Positions 25,946 to 33,509 of a stretch of 64,000 nucleotides of DNA are shown here, one piece after another. The translations under genes were made by a program, and so were the position numbers. The notes below the pieces were generated by a model. It had not been told where the DNA came from. It did no database searches and saw only the letters and a list, made by a program, of their open reading frames with translations. The stretch is from UBA2136 sp047635695. GTDB taxonomy: Bacteria > Pseudomonadota > Alphaproteobacteria > UBA2136. The stretch lies in the NCBI GenBank assembly GCA_047635695.1, contig JBLILN010000001.1, positions 124,001 through 188,000 on the forward strand, given 5' to 3'. How positions within the stretch are numbered: position 1 is the stretch's first letter; every line of letters begins with the position of its first letter.

Positions 25946-26118
25946 GTGTTTTCCTCTTGAAGAGTTGAAAGCGCTTTAAGAGGTTTGAAGGCAAGCCTGC
26001 TGGTGATGAAAATTATCAGCAGGGTTACTTAAGAAACTTTTTGCCTTTAAAACCTAATGCTTTCTCAGCGTGAAGCGCGCTAATTACAATTAAATTACAA
26101 TTATATAAGGAAAAAACA
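25946..26118. other. Gap between alpA and the DUF736 gene
   Basis: About 170 bases with no gene. Just before the next start the words AATTACAATT and AAATTACAATTATA form a short direct repeat (26090-26105), which could be an origin iteron or a promoter element; the evidence is weak. Confidence 0.3.
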
Positions 26119-26475
26119 ATGTCAAACATTGGAAAAATTATCGAAAAACATACAAATGGAAAAATATTTTACAGTGGAAGAGTTTCAACTCTTCAGCTTA
26201 ATCTAAAATTTTGGTTTGAAGAGAATAACATAGATGTGGAAGGTTCTTCTGCACCGCATTTTCTGATCATGACGGAGACCTCTGATGGGCTTGAGTCTCA
26301 AGTAGGTGCTGTCTGGAAGAAAAAATTGGAAAAAATTGGAAAAGACCCTTTAGAATTTTTCAGTTTAACTTTTGATGACCCAAGTTTCCCCCATTCTTTG
26401 AATGTTGCAGCATTTAAAAATTCGAAAATTGGTGAATGGAATATTTCTTGGCGTCGTAGACAAGTAGAAATGTAA
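26119..26475 (+). CDS. DUF736 family protein
   Basis: The 118-residue protein matches the DUF736 pattern: an N-terminal N-I-G-K start, GRVSTLQLNLK, APHFLIM, VGAVWKKKLEK and the diagnostic LTFDDPSFPHSLNVAAF. DUF736 genes are typical of alphaproteobacterial plasmids and integrative elements; their role is unknown. It sits right before the replication-type gene, supporting a plasmid-derived core. Confidence 0.8.
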   Translation: MSNIGKIIEKHTNGKIFYSGRVSTLQLNLKFWFEENNIDVEGSSAPHFLIMTETSDGLESQVGAVWKKKLEKIGKDPLEFFSLTFDDPSFPHSLNVAAFKNSKIGEWNISWRRRQVEM

Positions 26476-26485
26476 CTAAAACTCT

Positions 26486-26513
26486 GGGGGGCATGTTTTG
26501 TATCACGCCCCCC
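26486..26513 (+). terminator. GC-rich hairpin between DUF736 and rep genes
   Basis: GGGGGGC (26486-26492) and GCCCCCC (26507-26513) form a strong 7-bp stem with a 14-base loop. There is no T-run after it, so it may be an attenuator or origin-type structure rather than a simple terminator. Confidence 0.5.
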
Positions 26514-26535
26514 TACACATACAAAAGGTATCAAT

Positions 26536-27675
26536 ATGAAACTCATATATCAAAACTTCGATGGTCTAGACATTAGCTTTCAAGGGGCTTTTCCTAAAAA
26601 ATGTTTAGAAGAGTTAGAAAAAGCAAAGCATCAGGCACAAAAAGACAGGCAAGATTCAATTACATCTATAGGTAATCCACAAGTGAAAGTTTCTGTTGGA
26701 GAGTCAGGCGCTAGAGGTGGTTATTTATATAGATTTGATACGGGGCTTGATGGGGAAATCTGGTTTGTATCAAAATCTCAAAAAACAACCAACTGGAATA
26801 TTAGAGTATCTGTAAAAAGTTTCTCATTAGCATTGTATGGTTATGAAGGGGTCAAAAAAAGGATATTAGATAAGTTGGTGCAATTTGGAACAATAGGTAG
26901 CGGAAGTAAAAAAGGCCAGCTAACGGAACGCATCAGTCGTGTAGATTATTGTTTTGATTTTGAACATGAAGGACATTTTAATCCTACGCCTGATTTGTTT
27001 ATAGCGCATCAAAGATGTCAAAAACACTGTTATGGTGAGAATGTAGGTACATATAGTGCAGGACAAGGGGATCTAATTAATACAATTCGTGTTGGGTCAA
27101 TGCCTGGAAGGCAGGCCGTTATTTATAATAAAATCAAAGAAATTCAATCTAATTCAAAACAGTTTTGGTGGGATATTTGGAATATTGAAAAAGAAAATTT
27201 CGAAAATGAAATTTGGCGTGTGGAAATTCGTGCAGGTAAGGCAGAACTTGATAAATGGCAAATAAAAAAGTTTTCAGAATTAGAAGAGAAAATTGGTGAT
27301 GTTTTTATAAATATTTTAGAAAATATTCGTTATGTAAAAAAATCAAAAGATAAAAATCGTTCTAGGTGGGAAATGGCCGAGTTTTGGAAGGTTGCAATAA
27401 AAAACATTGAAAATTGTTTAAGTGAATATATTTCAGATGCAAATAGAACAAATATTATTCGTGATTACAGGTTTAATATTGAAAATAGATTAAAAATACA
27501 TATTTTGGGTTCAGTTATTAGTTACACAACTGTAACAAGACGTGACATTTCAGAATTAACAGTTGTTTTAGAAGAATTTCAAAACGAAATTGAAAATTTT
27601 TCAGAATTAGAATTTGAAATAATTCAAAAAAAATATGACAAAACTGCAGAAAAATATGAATTTATTGGTGAATAA
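26536..27675 (+). CDS. Rep_trans-like replication initiation protein
   Basis: The 379-residue protein resembles Rep_trans rolling-circle initiators (plasmid Rep and phage RstA types): RISRVDYCFDFEHEG near residue 133, an IRVGS...VIYNKIKEI block near 180-200, and IWRVEIRAGKAELDKW near 230. These correspond to the usual L-T-R-x-D, Y-x-K and R-x-E-x-R motifs. Such proteins nick a double-strand origin and start rolling-circle replication. Its presence suggests that element A can replicate when excised. It converges on the ABC-3C operon across a shared terminator. Catalytic Tyr assignment needs an alignment. Confidence 0.7.
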   Translation: MKLIYQNFDGLDISFQGAFPKKCLEELEKAKHQAQKDRQDSITSIGNPQVKVSVGESGARGGYLYRFDTGLDGEIWFVSKSQKTTNWNIRVSVKSFSLALYGYEGVKKRILDKLVQFGTIGSGSKKGQLTERISRVDYCFDFEHEGHFNPTPDLFIAHQRCQKHCYGENVGTYSAGQGDLINTIRVGSMPGRQAVIYNKIKEIQSNSKQFWWDIWNIEKENFENEIWRVEIRAGKAELDKWQIKKFSELEEKIGDVFINILENIRYVKKSKDKNRSRWEMAEFWKVAIKNIENCLSEYISDANRTNIIRDYRFNIENRLKIHILGSVISYTTVTRRDISELTVVLEEFQNEIENFSELEFEIIQKKYDKTAEKYEFIGE

Positions 27676-27689
27676 AAGGCGTTAAAAAG

Positions 27690-27726
27690 TTAAGGCTCAG
27701 TTTTTTATATAAATACTGAGCCTTAA
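27690..27726. terminator. Bidirectional terminator between rep and ABC-3C operon
   Basis: A 12-bp perfect stem (TTAAGGCTCAGT / ACTGAGCCTTAA, 27690-27701 with 27715-27726) with a T-rich loop separates two convergent transcription units. Confidence 0.85.
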
Positions 27727-27728
27727 CC

Positions 27729-29444
27729 TTAATCAAACTGCTCACCAAAAAGTTTATTACTTGGGTCTGAGTCGTAAAGTTCAAGAATTATGCTATCCTC
27801 AATCTCTTGGCGCTCTTCTTTTGATAATATTGAGGGTTGTTTATTGTCCTTGTCCAAAACTTCGTTAAGTGAGGCCTCTCCAATGTTAATAAAGTATTGA
27901 AGGCCTTGCTCGTGGATATGATCTAAAGCTACTTTAAAAATCATAGCTTTTTGTCGTGGATCCATTTCTGAGAATATACATCCATCGTGCGCAATAAAAT
28001 TTAATAGATTGGGGTTTAATGAGTAAAGTAGGAAATCATAACAAAATATTTTGACCTCATTAATTCCTTGTGATCCATCATTTGGTATCTCAGCTTGAAT
28101 GTCATAGAGGTATTTTGCATCCACAGTTTCTTTGATCTCGAAAGATCCCCCCGAGTTTTCATAAAACCTTTTAACAAGTGACCTGAATTTGTCTTCGATA
28201 GTATCAAATTCATTTTTAGTGCTTTTCAGATAAGCTAGGCTATCATTTTTTACTCTTGCATTTTCTAGATCAAGATGACTTCTTTCTTTTTTGAAACCCT
28301 CTATTACCGTTTTGTATTTGTTTAGCTCTTGTACTTCAGAATTGATATTTTTTATTCTCTCATGAATAGAAGTATATTCTTCCAAAGCTCCTTTTGAGTT
28401 TAGGTCTTTAAGTATATTGTCTCGACAGAGCTCGCTTTGATGAAGCTTTGATTCGAGTGCTTCTAGTTCTTTTCTTAAAGATACTGTTTCGGTATTTAGG
28501 CGGTTAATCCTGCTAACCATTAATTTTTTATGGAAATTATTAGCATCTTCTAGTCTTACCTTTACACCATCTCCAAAGAAGAATTTTGCCTCATCGTATA
28601 ATCTGTAAATTTCTGGTAGATCCACACCAATTGATTTTGAATATTCTAGACTTTGAGATTTACGTAAAATGCTGTTGTTTAATTCGTGAGAATCATTGCG
28701 CATTTTATTTATATCTGCTGTTAGGAGATCAGCTTCTTGTAAAAATTTATCATAATTTTCTGCAATTATGAATTCATTTTTCTCTGTAATTAAAGTACTA
28801 AGCTGATCTTCTAGGTCTTTTATGTTACTTTTCTCTAATAAGGGTTCATATTCCTTTACTGCTTTCTCAGCGTGTGTGAGCTGATTTAGTTTATTCTTAA
28901 TTAGGAATTTCTCTTCTACAAGGTCAGTCTCTACATTGAGTAACGATAGATTGGTATATCTTTGATAATAATCAGATTCTGGCATATCTTGTTGCGTGAG
29001 AATGTTGGAATAATAACTCCCACCATATCGGCGTGCAAATGTATTAAGGATATGTTTAAAAGTAACGTTTGAATTAAGCTTATCGCCAATGATTATATCT
29101 CTTATTTCTTTTGGAAAGCTGCTTTGATTGACTTTTTTTCCATTAATGTAATAATCAGTTTTAGAAAAATCCTTTTGTATAGTATAGGGCTCTCCATCTT
29201 GTGTGAATTGTAGATAAAAATTTCCGTATTTGGACAGGAAGTCGTAAACTTTTTTCTGCTTCTTCTTGTCAAGTCTACTACCCAGCATTAAATGAACTAA
29301 GTTTAGCGTAAAGCTTTTGCCTACACCATTATATGTCTTTTTGTTTGAATCTGTTCGTTGTAGTCCAGCAATTATATTTAGGCCATCTTTAAAAGTAATG
29401 GTTCTAAAATTTTTATTGTCAGATCTTAATTCTAATAGCTTCAT
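27729..29444 (-). CDS. ABC-3C system ABC ATPase (DUF2326 type)
   Basis: The 571-residue protein is an SMC/RecN-like ABC ATPase. It has N-terminal MKLLELRSDNKNFRTITFKDGLN, Walker A NGVGKS (39-44), a long coiled coil (about 180-410) and a C-terminal DUF2326-type lobe with a Walker-B-like FIAHDG (483-488). ABC-three-component systems pair such an ATPase with a small middle component and an effector, and are inferred to act against mobile DNA. It overlaps the middle-component gene by 26 bases. A conventional ABC signature is not obvious to me by eye, which is common in this divergent clade. Confidence 0.85.
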   Translation of the reverse strand: MKLLELRSDNKNFRTITFKDGLNIIAGLQRTDSNKKTYNGVGKSFTLNLVHLMLGSRLDKKKQKKVYDFLSKYGNFYLQFTQDGEPYTIQKDFSKTDYYINGKKVNQSSFPKEIRDIIIGDKLNSNVTFKHILNTFARRYGGSYYSNILTQQDMPESDYYQRYTNLSLLNVETDLVEEKFLIKNKLNQLTHAEKAVKEYEPLLEKSNIKDLEDQLSTLITEKNEFIIAENYDKFLQEADLLTADINKMRNDSHELNNSILRKSQSLEYSKSIGVDLPEIYRLYDEAKFFFGDGVKVRLEDANNFHKKLMVSRINRLNTETVSLRKELEALESKLHQSELCRDNILKDLNSKGALEEYTSIHERIKNINSEVQELNKYKTVIEGFKKERSHLDLENARVKNDSLAYLKSTKNEFDTIEDKFRSLVKRFYENSGGSFEIKETVDAKYLYDIQAEIPNDGSQGINEVKIFCYDFLLYSLNPNLLNFIAHDGCIFSEMDPRQKAMIFKVALDHIHEQGLQYFINIGEASLNEVLDKDNKQPSILSKEERQEIEDSIILELYDSDPSNKLFGEQFD

Positions 29445-29649
29445 CAGTTCCCTCTAGCTTTCCAATAATAAATAAATAGTTTAAGCACAATAAAATGGTT
29501 TCAATACTTATGGGTTTTGGGTGGTTTTTATTAAGTTGATCGTGTAGTTTATCAACTGAAATATCTTGTGTTCCCATGATTTTAAGAACGTTGGAAGAGA
29601 TATAAAACAATGAATCAATAGGCCTTACACTTTTATTGGGTAAAATCAT
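29419..29649 (-). CDS. ABC-3C middle component (MC6-like)
   Basis: The 76-residue protein begins MILPNKSVRPIDSLFYISSN, the opening typical of ABC-3C middle component 6, a small winged-helix-like protein thought to bridge effector and ATPase. The remainder (SVDKLHDQLNKNHPKPISIE...LNYLFIIGKLEGTD) fits a wHTH with helix 3 and wing. It overlaps the SMEK gene by 4 bases (ATGA) and the ATPase gene by 26, so the operon is tightly coupled and the three proteins are probably made in fixed ratio. Confidence 0.8.
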   Translation of the reverse strand: MILPNKSVRPIDSLFYISSNVLKIMGTQDISVDKLHDQLNKNHPKPISIETILLCLNYLFIIGKLEGTDEAIRIKI

Positions 29650-30692
29650 TTTAGATGTACCCCTATATCACAGGCTTCAAAAAAGTATGCTACAATTATC
29701 CACGATATATTCATATTGTTAAAATCTTTTATTGTAATCAACTCTGAAATTGAACTTTTAAGAGTAAAGATTATTCTGCTGAAATTTAACTCATACTGTA
29801 TTGCAAGGTTATGTATTTCAGATATATCTTTTTCTTTAAGTTCTTTTTTGTTTTCCTTAGATTTTAATTCTTCGATTAGGATATTTCGATATAGATCGTT
29901 AATTACTAATTCACGTAAATTTATTCTGATATTTTCATCTTGTATGGAGTCAAGAATAGAGGTGTAGTCTAGGTAAGTATTTATATCATGTGCAACTCGA
30001 GGCACTATTTTGTTAAGTTTAAGCTTTTCTTCTACGAATATTGATCCAAGGTCACTGTCATATTGAAATAATAATTTATTATGGTCTGTTAGTAGTTTTT
30101 TACAGATCAAATTAAGTACAATCTCATCTGTATATTTTTCTGTGTGTGGGGCAAAGTATTTTTTTGAAAGCTCTATTAATTTGTTTGTTTCAAGCTTCTC
30201 TATTTTTCGAATTAAATCACTGGAGTCTCTAAGTGCTTTTTTTAAATCTACTTCGGGGTGTATATCATTTATTTCATCAATAACCTTTTGGCTAGGAGAG
30301 GCTTTGTCAAATAAGAAAAAAATGTAAATTTTGTAGTCTTTATATTTAGATCTGTTAAATATTTTTAAGGTGTTCAAGATTTTATCTTTAGTTCTTGTTG
30401 TTGTTATTTGTATGAATTCCTTCTTGTCATGGTCTACTAAATCAATATACGGCTCGTTTGCATTTTCATCGTTAGCGTTTTTGAAATTTCTATTAAAAAT
30501 GAAATTAAAAACGTCTCTGAAATAGTTTTCAGCATGTATGTTGAGGGATAAATCATTGATTGCTTGATGATGCTCTATATCAAGTTTTGTAATGGCTAGT
30601 ACACGACTTATGGTGTTGATAGCTGTTGCTCTGTCATCAATCATATTAGCCGCCCAATCCTGTGATTTTGAAGGAATATTGTTTAAATTCAA
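29646..30692 (-). CDS. ABC-3C effector with SMEK domain
   Basis: The 348-residue protein has an N-terminal SMEK-type domain. A helical stretch (AINTISRVLAITKLDIEHHQ, 24-43) is followed by HAENYFRDVFNFIF and YIDLVDHDKKEFIQITTTRT (82-101). The D-x(n)-E/F-x-Q-I-T pattern recalls PD-(D/E)XK-like nuclease folds, with Q where the second acid or lysine would be. The C-terminal half is helical and unassigned. In ABC-3C systems this partner is the likely effector or sensor. It is the first gene of the operon, and its promoter must lie in the 193 bases shared with the divergent OLD gene. Confidence 0.8.
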   Translation of the reverse strand: MNLNNIPSKSQDWAANMIDDRATAINTISRVLAITKLDIEHHQAINDLSLNIHAENYFRDVFNFIFNRNFKNANDENANEPYIDLVDHDKKEFIQITTTRTKDKILNTLKIFNRSKYKDYKIYIFFLFDKASPSQKVIDEINDIHPEVDLKKALRDSSDLIRKIEKLETNKLIELSKKYFAPHTEKYTDEIVLNLICKKLLTDHNKLLFQYDSDLGSIFVEEKLKLNKIVPRVAHDINTYLDYTSILDSIQDENIRINLRELVINDLYRNILIEELKSKENKKELKEKDISEIHNLAIQYELNFSRIIFTLKSSISELITIKDFNNMNISWIIVAYFFEACDIGVHLK

Positions 30693-30885
30693 TGCTATTT
30701 ATATAGTTTAGTGTTGATTAACGCAACATAAAGTTGTAGAAATATGGCGAACTACATTCGTTAATAGAGTTACTTGGGAGCAATGAGATAAAGCAGATGT
30801 GTTTAACATCGATGGTAAATTGATGCAAATAGTGCAGTAATAGCTATATATGATAGAGATAATAATTGTAGGAGTGTTGTGATAA
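30693..30885. promoter_or_regulatory. Shared divergent promoter region, ABC-3C operon and OLD gene
   Basis: These 193 bases lie between two divergent start codons, so they should hold both promoters. The sequence is AT-rich; I see no sure -35/-10 pair. AGGAG at about 30870 serves the OLD gene. Confidence 0.5.
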
Positions 30886-32553
30886 ATGGAACTTGAAAAA
30901 GTAAAGATTGAAAAATTTAAGAGTATTCTTAAGTTAGAGTTGGAATTATCGTCAATAAATTACCTTGTTGGTGGCAATAATGCAGGTAAGAGTAGCACTC
31001 TACAGGCTATACATACGGCAGTTACAGCTGCACAAACCTCTACGGAGTTGAAATCAAAAATATTAGGGGATAAATTTATTAAATATTGCCCTACGGGGAA
31101 TTTTGCGGACATTGGCTATAATGGTCCATTAGGAAATATGGCATCAGGAAAAAGGTCTATTGTTTCTTTTTATGGGAAGAATGATAATGAGGATGATGTA
31201 AGTTATGCTATAGAGCTATATAAAGGTAGAAACTCTGGCGCAGGTGTTGAAAAATCTGCCGTTGCGGTTGGTTTTAGTAACCATATTGTTAAGTCTAACC
31301 ATCATTTTAGTATCTATGTACCAGGTTTGGCGGGAATACCTCATTATGAAGAGTATAGAAGTCCCGCAAATGTTATTCGTAAAATTGCCGGTGGTGAAGC
31401 TAATTCAGTTTTAAGAAACGTATTACTTCTTATAAAGAAAAAAGGTCAATTAGACACATTAAAATCTTATATGAAAAATGTATTTCCTGATTTTAATATA
31501 ACAGTTTTGTTTGATGAAAAAAAAGATCAATATATAGAAGTTAAAGGTTCAGTTAAAAAAGGCGGAAAACTCATGCCAATTGACCTTGTTGGTACTGGAG
31601 TTTTACAGGCCTTGCAACTTTTTTCATATGTTATTTGTTTTGAACCAGTTCTATTACTTTTAGATGAGCCAGATTCACACCTACACCCGTCGAATCAAGA
31701 GCTGTTAATTAAAACATTTGAATTTATCTCAGAGGTTACAAAAACTAAAATTATTTTAGCTACGCATAGCCGGCATATGATTAATAACTTGCCAGACGGT
31801 GCAAAACTATTTTGGTTGGAGAAAGGTAAGTTAAAACTTGACGAAGACTTTGATAGGATAAAATTACTGAATGATTTGGGTGCGCTTGACCACTCTGATG
31901 AGTTAACTAAAGATTTGGTAATACTAACAGAGGATAAGGATAAGAAGCTTTTAGCTAAGTTATTAAATCAAATTGACACCCCAGTAGATCGAATTGGTAT
32001 AGTAAGTTATAATGGGATATCAAATTATAGAATAGCTTTGCATCTGGCAAGAGAGCTTTTAAATGATAATCAAAAAGTAATCGTACATCGAGACCGTGAT
32101 TTTTTAACAGAAACGGAGGTTCAGTCTTGGGAAGAAATTGTAAAAAACAACCAAGCTATTCCGTATACAACAGAAGGTAGTGATCTTGAGATGTGTTTTT
32201 TGAATATAGAGCATTTGGCAGATATTTCGGGGAGAAGTGTATCTGATGTTCAAGGGTATGTTGAATCTATAATTGAAGGGAATTCGATAGAGTGGCGTAA
32301 GAAGTTTTCTATGAAGCGCCAGGACTGTATAAGGAGAGAATATCCAAATGGTGGAAGTCCTGCAACGTCTGATTTGTGCCCTGACGATGCCCCTTTAGGT
32401 TTTGAGCATGTTGTTGGGAAGCTTTTGTTGAAAAAAATCCGAAGCGGCTCTTTGTCTGATTTTAATGTTCAGATCGAACCTACTGATAACAGTGAGTGCC
32501 GAAGCCTGGCTCCTACATTGAAGGGTATCGTTGATCAAGTATTTTCACAATGA
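30886..32553 (+). CDS. OLD-family ATP-dependent endonuclease (AAA ATPase plus TOPRIM)
   Basis: The 555-residue protein is an ABC/AAA_15-type ATPase with Walker A GGNNAGKSS (about 29-37) and a Walker B plus D-loop region LLLLDEPDSHLHPSNQ (about 256-271), followed by ILATHSRHM. A TOPRIM-like domain follows: LVILTEDKDK (metal-binding Glu) and KVIVHRDRDFLTETE (DxD). This is the OLD plan of P2 phage Old and related nucleases, which cut foreign DNA or kill infected cells. No helicase partner (GajB-like) is adjacent, so it would be a stand-alone class 1 type. It is the last gene before attR. Confidence 0.85.
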   Translation: MELEKVKIEKFKSILKLELELSSINYLVGGNNAGKSSTLQAIHTAVTAAQTSTELKSKILGDKFIKYCPTGNFADIGYNGPLGNMASGKRSIVSFYGKNDNEDDVSYAIELYKGRNSGAGVEKSAVAVGFSNHIVKSNHHFSIYVPGLAGIPHYEEYRSPANVIRKIAGGEANSVLRNVLLLIKKKGQLDTLKSYMKNVFPDFNITVLFDEKKDQYIEVKGSVKKGGKLMPIDLVGTGVLQALQLFSYVICFEPVLLLLDEPDSHLHPSNQELLIKTFEFISEVTKTKIILATHSRHMINNLPDGAKLFWLEKGKLKLDEDFDRIKLLNDLGALDHSDELTKDLVILTEDKDKKLLAKLLNQIDTPVDRIGIVSYNGISNYRIALHLARELLNDNQKVIVHRDRDFLTETEVQSWEEIVKNNQAIPYTTEGSDLEMCFLNIEHLADISGRSVSDVQGYVESIIEGNSIEWRKKFSMKRQDCIRREYPNGGSPATSDLCPDDAPLGFEHVVGKLLLKKIRSGSLSDFNVQIEPTDNSECRSLAPTLKGIVDQVFSQ

Positions 32554-32608
32554 TTCTGTAAATGCTGTTCCTGAAATTCAATAAAGTCCAGCCACATCCA
32601 GCACTTTA

Positions 32609-32630
32609 GCGGTTACCTTTGCGGGTACAT
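32609..32630 (+). promoter_or_regulatory. Right-end repeat words of element A
   Basis: GCGGTTACCTTT is followed by GCGGGTACAT (32621-32630), the latter identical to the left-end word at 22769-22778. ACATCCAG precedes the cluster on both ends. This fits paired integrase arm sites at attL and attR. Confidence 0.6.
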
Positions 32631-32688
32631 TGATTTTATAAAAACTATAAACACATTTGATAACAAGTAGTTATGCGCTTGATCGTGC

Positions 32689-32718
32689 TCCTACCACCTT
32701 TTCCAGCCATTTATTCAT
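32689..32718 (+). other. attR of element A, shared with the left end of element B
   Basis: TCCTACCACC, then TTTT, then CCAGCCATTTATTCAT. It repeats the tRNA-Gln 3' end at 22639-22664 apart from the four inserted T bases (32699-32702). Confidence 0.75.
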
Positions 32719-32723
32719 TTAAA

Positions 32724-32750
32724 GGAGTCCAGTGAAGTTCACTAGGCTCC
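32724..32750 (+). terminator. Hairpin after attR, parallel to the one after attL
   Basis: GGAGTCCAGTGAA / TTCACTAGGCTCC with a small loop is followed by TTTTTT. Its core GTCCAGT-AAGTT-ACTAG matches the hairpin at 22669-22697 except for compensating base changes. Confidence 0.7.
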
Positions 32751-32820
32751 TTTTTTCTTTTTTTTTCAACGTTTTCGTGTTTAATTATGTCCAAGTAGGT
32801 TTTGTACCATCCTAAACAAG

Positions 32821-32894
32821 TGGGGGTACTTTCGGGGGCATGTACCCCCAAACTTAAAAATATATTTGAATTATAAAATTAGGATACCCCCCAA
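32821..32894 (+). promoter_or_regulatory. GGGGGTAC repeat cluster of element B
   Basis: TGGGGGTACTTT (32821-32832) faces the inverted words GTACCCCCA (32842-32850) and GATACCCCCC (32883-32892), the last followed by AAATGG with the cargo start codon. The inverted pair is 42 bp apart. The word differs from element A (GCGGGTAC) but the arrangement is the same. Confidence 0.6.
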
Positions 32895-33260
32895 ATGGGA
32901 AATAAAATCAGTGATGAACAGCGTTCTTATGATAATGAACGTGATCATGTCCAATTTAAGCGTGAAGTTGTAGTAGAGATTATGAAGGAACGTTTTGATG
33001 TTACAAAGCGTTGTATGTCTGCACTATTTATGGCAAATGCTGGTGCAATAATTGCTGTTCCTGCCTTTTTGGCCCTGAGTGATAATTTTTTAGAGGATTG
33101 GGTGTTTGACGTTATAGGTATATATACTTTCGGTATAGTAACCTGCTTGTTATCATACTTTTCTTTTACTTATAGTTTAGAGAATTTAGAAAATAAATTT
33201 AATTATGACGAAAGGTCTCCAAAATCTATAGCTTCAGAGTCGATATATGATTCTGGTTAA
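32895..33260 (+). pseudogene. Element B cargo: membrane protein, truncated by a nonsense codon
   Basis: The open part gives 121 residues with a charged N-terminus (MGNKISDEQRSYDNERDHVQ) and two membrane helices (about 41-61 and 68-92). After the TAA at 33258 the same frame continues for 49 codons with a further hydrophobic helix (TVFLLVFSASAFITASF) and a polar tail, ending at 33410 inside the integrase start. The stop is therefore probably a decay mutation. Function unknown. The original gene would have been about 170 residues with three helices. Confidence 0.6.
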
Positions 33261-33381
33261 CTAGTTACAGTTTTTTTGCTGGTTTTTTCGGCAAGTGCTT
33301 TCATAACGGCTAGTTTTCAGATGGCTAGTAGCCTTGAGGAAAATACAGTAATTGCTAAACATGAAGTATCTGTGGAGATAA

Positions 33382-33501
33382 ATGATGCCTCTAACAGATA
33401 TAAAATGTAAACAAGCCAAGCCTATTGATAAGGCTTATAAGCTAACCGATGGCGGTGGTTTATTCCGCCCTTTTTTTCGATGGTTGCGTGAATCACGATA
33501 G
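33382..33501 (+). pseudogene. Truncated tyrosine integrase N-terminus (element B)
   Basis: ATG 33385 (or 33382) with GGAGA upstream opens MPLTDIKCKQAKPIDKAYKL then TDGGGLF, nearly the same as the start of the element A integrase (MPLTDIKCKNAKVQSKGYRL, PDGGGLF). After that, similarity stops near 33467 and the frame ends in TAG at 33499. All catalytic parts are missing, so the gene is dead. The break marks the deletion joint with host DNA. Confidence 0.85.
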
Positions 33502-33509
33502 TAAAAGGC

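Larger units (their letters stand above)
22639..32718. mobile_element. Integrative element A at tRNA-Gln with ABC-3C and OLD cargo
   Basis: The element spans from the tRNA-Gln 3' end to a direct repeat at 32689-32718, about 10.1 kb. In order it carries repeat words, a DUF2971 gene, a tyrosine integrase, an unknown gene, AlpA, DUF736, a Rep_trans-like protein, a convergent ABC-three-component operon and an OLD-type nuclease. GCGGGTACAT words occur near both ends (22769 and 32621). The DNA is visibly richer in A and T than its flanks. No transfer genes are seen, so it would need a helper to move between cells. All main genes are open, so it may still be active. Confidence 0.85.
32689..33501. 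mobile_element. Element B: left-end remnant of a second, related element
   Basis: Directly behind attR the layout of element A's left end repeats: a hairpin (32724), GGGGGTAC words (32821-32890), a cargo gene (32895) and the start of a DUF4102 integrase (33382). The integrase breaks off after about 28 homologous codons and host genes resume at 33510. So a relative of A once used the same tRNA, lost all but its left end, and A then inserted between it and the tRNA (or the two sat in tandem). Confidence 0.8.
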
